From Porpolomopsis calyptriformis (lineage: Eukaryota > Basidiomycota > Agaricomycetes > Agaricales > Hygrophoraceae), in contig OX621173.1 of NCBI GenBank assembly GCA_951640195.1, forward strand, positions 1,777,780 to 1,841,779: a stretch of DNA of 64,000 nucleotides, read 5' to 3'. This document shows positions 60,396 to 64,000 of this stretch, one piece after another. Below the pieces are notes generated by a model. The model worked only from the letters and a program-made list of their open reading frames with translations, searched no databases and was not told where the DNA came from. Every line of letters begins with the position of its first letter. Within the stretch, counting starts at the first letter, position 1. The translations under genes and the position numbers were made by a program.

Positions 60396-61595
60396 ATGGC
60401 GTCCCACCCCCTCCCCGTCGAACTGTGCACAATGATCATTGACAACCTACAAGATGACCGGGTGGCTTTACTGACATGCAGTTTAATTTGCAGAACATTC
60501 TTGCATGCCAGCCAGTATCACCTCTTTCGTGATGTCAGGCTAGAGACATTGCCCGATGCCAAGAATTTCGCCGATACGGTTATCTACGCTTGTCCATACG
60601 TTCGCAAGCTATCGATCGTCATTCAAAAGGACAGCACACGTCGTTCTCAATGGGTAGAGGTAGATGAAGTATTGCCTCAGATGGCAAGGCGTCTATTAAA
60701 CCTAACGACGCTCGAGGTTGGCTCTCTGCGGTTCATGAACCTCGAGAATGCCGCGCAGGCTGCAATTCTTTCAGGATTTCAAAAGGTCACAAACCTGAAG
60801 ATGGACTACCTAAGGTGTCAATCCCCAGCAGAAGCAAGCGAATTCATCGCATCCTTCCCATCCTTGACAGATTTTTCGTGTCCTTTCCTGTCTTATAGAA
60901 AAAGCGGGATACCCATAATCCCGTTACCCAGCAGTCTAAAATCCGTCACCCTACCTTACTCTTACTCGAAGGCATTCAACCAACTCCTCAGTGTCGAGCC
61001 CCTTCCCGATTTGCATACGCTCAACTTCCGATTTACAGAATGGGGCCCTGAAAAAGAAGTGGCCAAACTACTCAAGACGCTAGGTTCAAGTCTTGAATAT
61101 CTCACCTTCGGTAATCTCACCCCCATGCTCGGTCACTTGAAAGGAGGTCAGCATATCTTTTCTATCTTGCCCTCACTCACTTGAACATATAAATTTTCAG
61201 ATGTGTTTGAAAACGAGATCAACTTGGCTCACAATACAAATCTTCGCTTCTTCGGTCTGCAATATTCCACAAGATATCCTTGCACTCGTCCCTATTCAGA
61301 ACGTCAGGTTGTCGCCTTATGGTCTCAGATCGCCTCACGCCATATGGATCACATATCCTTCGAGTATTACGGGCATTCTGTCTCTGATTTGAAATGGATC
61401 GATTGGGCCACCATGGACCTCTTTTTCTCTCAGCAACGATGGACGAACCTTAAGAAGTTCTCGGTATCTCTCAACCTCCTAACGTACAGGGGTGGGGTTG
61501 AAGCGGCCTTTGAGTTTGTCAGAGCTCGTTTGCCGATGCTTCAAAGCCGTGGTATCGTCCACTTGTCCAGGCCGCTCCCGCCATTTCATCATTAA
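60396..61595 (+). CDS. F-box-like protein C, 381 aa
   Basis: Two exons: 60396-61146 and 61201-61595 (751 + 395 nt), with the same structure as copy B at 21575-22774. The start MASHPLPVELCTMIIDNLQD and the blocks FTEWGPEKEVAKLLKTLG and IDWATMDLFFSQQRWTNL are shared; only scattered residues differ. The upstream 170 bp also match the upstream region of copy B. It is followed on the same strand by VPS68 and vWA remnants and then NLR-9. Confidence 0.78.
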
Positions 61596-61597
61596 AC

Positions 61598-62260
61598 ATG
61601 TCCCCACGGCAACCTCACTACAACTCTTGCAGAGTCTACGTTAATCCATTCCCAGAATTTATCCTTAGGGAGACACAAGCCCGTGATATATAACCCATCC
61701 AGTTCGCACCATACCCTTCAGGAGATTCCAAAACCCAGCAGCGCCAAGGAATTCAAAACAAGCCTGAGCGACTACGTCCGAGGCAAATTCGAAAAGTTTT
61801 TCCCATTCCTTCAAACACTACCGCAAAGGCCAACTGGCTCCGTGAAGACCCCAACACTGACCTCGGAAATCCTAAAAATCTCAAGCGTCTGGACCGCTTG
61901 TTTCCCTCTATCGCACTGTCATCCTGTGACGATAGCGGTTCCATGGGGCTTTGACGACCGCTTTACAGATCAGCAGGCACTCATCCGCCGTATCGCCTGC
62001 ATTGCCACCTTGATTGTCCCTGAGGACCATGCAGGCGTTGATCACCGATTTATCAATGCTGCAGGTTCAGACAGACTGAAAGCCGACGAGATTGAACAGT
62101 CCATTCAAGCTGTGAAGTCAAAGGGTGGCACGCCCATCAGCATGAACCTCCATTCCAAGATTCTCCAACCTCTTGTCTATGATGCTCGTTGACTCCCTGG
62201 TCTATCCTCCATTCATTATCAACCTGATCGCCGAGGGGGGTTTAAAGAATACCATCGTTA
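61598..62260 (+). pseudogene. VPS68 exon-1 fragment and vWA-domain remnant (second copy)
   Basis: 61598-61680 repeats the VPS68 exon-1 remnant (NPFPEFILRETQA). 61690-62190 repeats the vWA remnant: IPKPSSAKEFKTSLSDY, then several frame changes, DQQALIRRIACIATLIV, DHRFINAAGSD, GTPISMNLHSKILQPLVYDA. It has the same one-base break before the DDSGSM position as the copy at 20890-21530, plus additional indels of its own (near 61810 and 61950). The end (to 62260) holds VPS68 exon-2 text. Confidence 0.7.
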
Positions 62261-62429
62261 ATTAGGGCTCAGGAAATTGCTGAGGTTCAAAGCGATTCGA
62301 TTTTGCGAGAGACCCGAGAAGAGGGGTATGGTTTTCTTGTCGAGGAATGTCATGATACAGTTTGTCATACAAAATATCATACAGAGTTTACTTGCAAGAG
62401 CCGCGCTGCAAAGTGGTTGAGCAGTGCGC

Positions 62430-62440
62430 TATATAAAAAT
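62430..62440 (+). promoter_or_regulatory. TATA-like box of NLR-9
   Basis: ctatataaaaa lies about 57 bp upstream of the NLR-9 start codon, in the same relative place as in NLR-6. Only sequence and position support it. Confidence 0.5.
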
Positions 62441-62496
62441 AGAATACTCATCTGGGCGCCTGTCGATTATCTCTTTTCCCCGCCATCACCCTCATC

Positions 62497-64000
62497 ATGA
62501 GCAACATTTCTCTCGGTACTCTCAACGCAAATCACGGTACAGTGAACTTGGTCGGACGTGATCAAGTCAATTATCACCTTTATCCTCCCTCAACCCCAGG
62601 TCAGTCAGTTCCATTTCGCTGACAGAAAGAGTATATGAACATTCTTTCTGACCTTGATTGTGAATTCTAGGTTCGGAGAACGCCAACCGTCAACTCCAAC
62701 GTATCAACGATGCCCCTCTCTATCATCTCTCGGCACATTTCACTGGAAGAGAGAAAGAATTGGAATTTATAAAGGAAGCGCTGAACACACGCCCAAGCAA
62801 TCTACCAAGCTGTTGCGCTATTTACGGGATGCCAGGACTAGGGAAGACTCAGTTACTGTTGAAGTACGCAACACTCGCATTCGAAAACCATTTGTACTCG
62901 CATATCTTCTGGACATCCGCTACCACCGTCGACAAGCTAAACCAAGGGTTTACTAAAATTCTCGATCTCGTCGACGATCCCAGCCGCTACCTTCAGGATC
63001 AGAACGCAAAGCTAACATCAGCGAGGCGCTGGTTGGAAGGGTCACATGGAGTTAGCGACATCGCTTGGCTTCTGGTCGTTGACAACGTTCACTCCGATGC
63101 ACTGGGTTTTCTTCGCTTGCATCTGCCTCGAAGTAACACCCGAGGTAGCATTGTCTTCACTACACGGACGGCTGATGTTGCTAACGCTTTAACGAATGCG
63201 GCGGGAGTACAGTATCCGTTACTCGCACTTCAGACATTGGACCTGACAGAGGCGACAAACCTTCTGGTTGCAGATGCAGGTTTCAATTCGGAAATCACAT
63301 CGTCGTCGGTATTGAGCCAAGCCGAAGCATTGGTCAATTCCGTTGGTCGTCTGCCTCTTGCCGTTGTTCATGCGGCGTCGTTCATCAAGCAAACGGGTAC
63401 GACTCTAGGTGATATGCTCAAGTTGTATGACAGTGGGCAAAAGATGAAAGTACGGTTATCTCTACCACTTACGTCAAATTCAAATGTTGATACACTGATA
63501 GGTAATTCAATGGGAGAATAATCTAAATACTTACGAAGAGCGATCTGTCGCGGCCACATTTTCCAACCTATTCAATCAACTGAATGACGAATCTCGCGAC
63601 ATCAGCAATCTTCTGAAAGTTCTCTCATTCCTTGACCCAGAGAACGTACCCGTGAAGATGATTGTTGAAGGCGCCAGGCGATTGTCAAATTCTGAGAGTC
63701 CAGGCCCATTTGCCGACCCGTTACCAGCATCCCCCATTGCCTCGACATCCTCTTCGCCACCACCGCCATCGTTACCGAAGCTTACCCCATTACGACGACT
63801 GAAAGAATGGGGCAAGCGTCATTCGCCATTGCATCGCGCTATTAAAACTGAAATTAACCACACAAGGCCGACATCTCCGATACCTTTGGAATCCTCTTCA
63901 CTGATTTCCCTAATTCTTTCGCCAATCGAGTTTCAAAAAGCCATACAAAAGCTCAACAACCTATCTCTGGTTGATCATCGACCAAATATCGGAGACTCTT
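62497..64000 (+). CDS. NLR-9: NB-ARC STAND protein, truncated by the window end
   Basis: Exons 62497-62599, 62671-63449, 63502 to beyond 64000. The leader is MSNISLGTLNANHGTVNL, then VGRDQVNYHLYPP, which combines the long form of NLR-1 with the VGRDQVNYH of NLR-3 and NLR-6. NB-ARC: GMPGLGKT, WLLVVDNV, SIVFTTRT, GRLPLA. Exon 3 is open to the window end: IQWEN, LLKVLSFLDPENVP, the Pro/Ser insert (PASPIASTSSSPPPP, then LRRLKEWGKRHSP) and the start of the winged helix (LSLVDHRPNIGDS). The MHD motif and TPRs lie outside the window. Confidence 0.85.

Overview
The window looks like nuclear DNA of a basidiomycete, most likely an Agaricomycete. The reasons are introns of roughly 45-80 bp with GT-AG (some GC-AG) ends, a Plavaka-type transposon, a MATA-type HMG-box gene, and a large family of NB-ARC/TPR proteins. 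Such expansions are known from Ceratobasidiaceae (Rhizoctonia relatives), but the genus cannot be proved from sequence alone.

The window is dominated by a cluster of STAND/NLR-like genes. Each has the same three-exon layout: a 28-35 codon first exon with a Gly/Asn-rich motif, an NB-ARC exon, and an exon with a winged helix (MHD motif) followed by 42-residue TPR units. I call them NLR-1 to NLR-9 by position. NLR-1 (376-2789) is on +. NLR-2 (6747-10563) is a divergent member on -. NLR-3 to NLR-8 (17.4-41.6 kb) are head to tail on -. NLR-9 (62497 to the end) is on + and is cut by the window edge. TPR number ranges from 4 to 16. Decayed copies lie near 13.4-14.1, 23.1-23.2 and 26.9-27.4 kb, and the last is interrupted by a short hAT element with an exact 8-bp target duplication.

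Three F-box-like genes (15551-16753, 21575-22774, 60396-61595) and remnants of a VPS68-like gene and a vWA-domain gene lie among the NLRs. The F-box/vWA-remnant/NLR block at about 19.5-22.9 kb recurs inverted at about 60.3-64.0 kb. Two families of sequence lie 3' of the NLR genes and track the two kinds of NLR C-terminus.

Conserved single genes sit between these blocks. They are an RNF216-like RBR E3 ligase (3508-5807, -), cytosolic-type arginyl-tRNA synthetase (10856-12954, +), VPS68/TMEM50 (14333-14981, -), an HMG-box regulator (41727-43428, +), a seven-helix membrane protein (44945-46230, +), an SDR (46444-47440, +), a 14-exon metacaspase (48008-50056, +), BUB3 (50402-51848, -) and an HNH-nuclease-like protein (58896-60221, +). 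A ~7-kb Plavaka-like transposon (about 51.93-58.90 kb) lies between BUB3 and the HNH gene. It carries a transposase with an in-frame stop and a divergent accessory gene.

The NLRs lack a classical effector domain. If they act in immunity or self/non-self recognition, the short first-exon motif is the best candidate for signalling, probably to a partner outside this window. Exon boundaries were derived by hand from splice sites, reading frame and family similarity. Total coding lengths divide by three for all the genes with listed exons, but individual boundaries could be off by a base or use another site.
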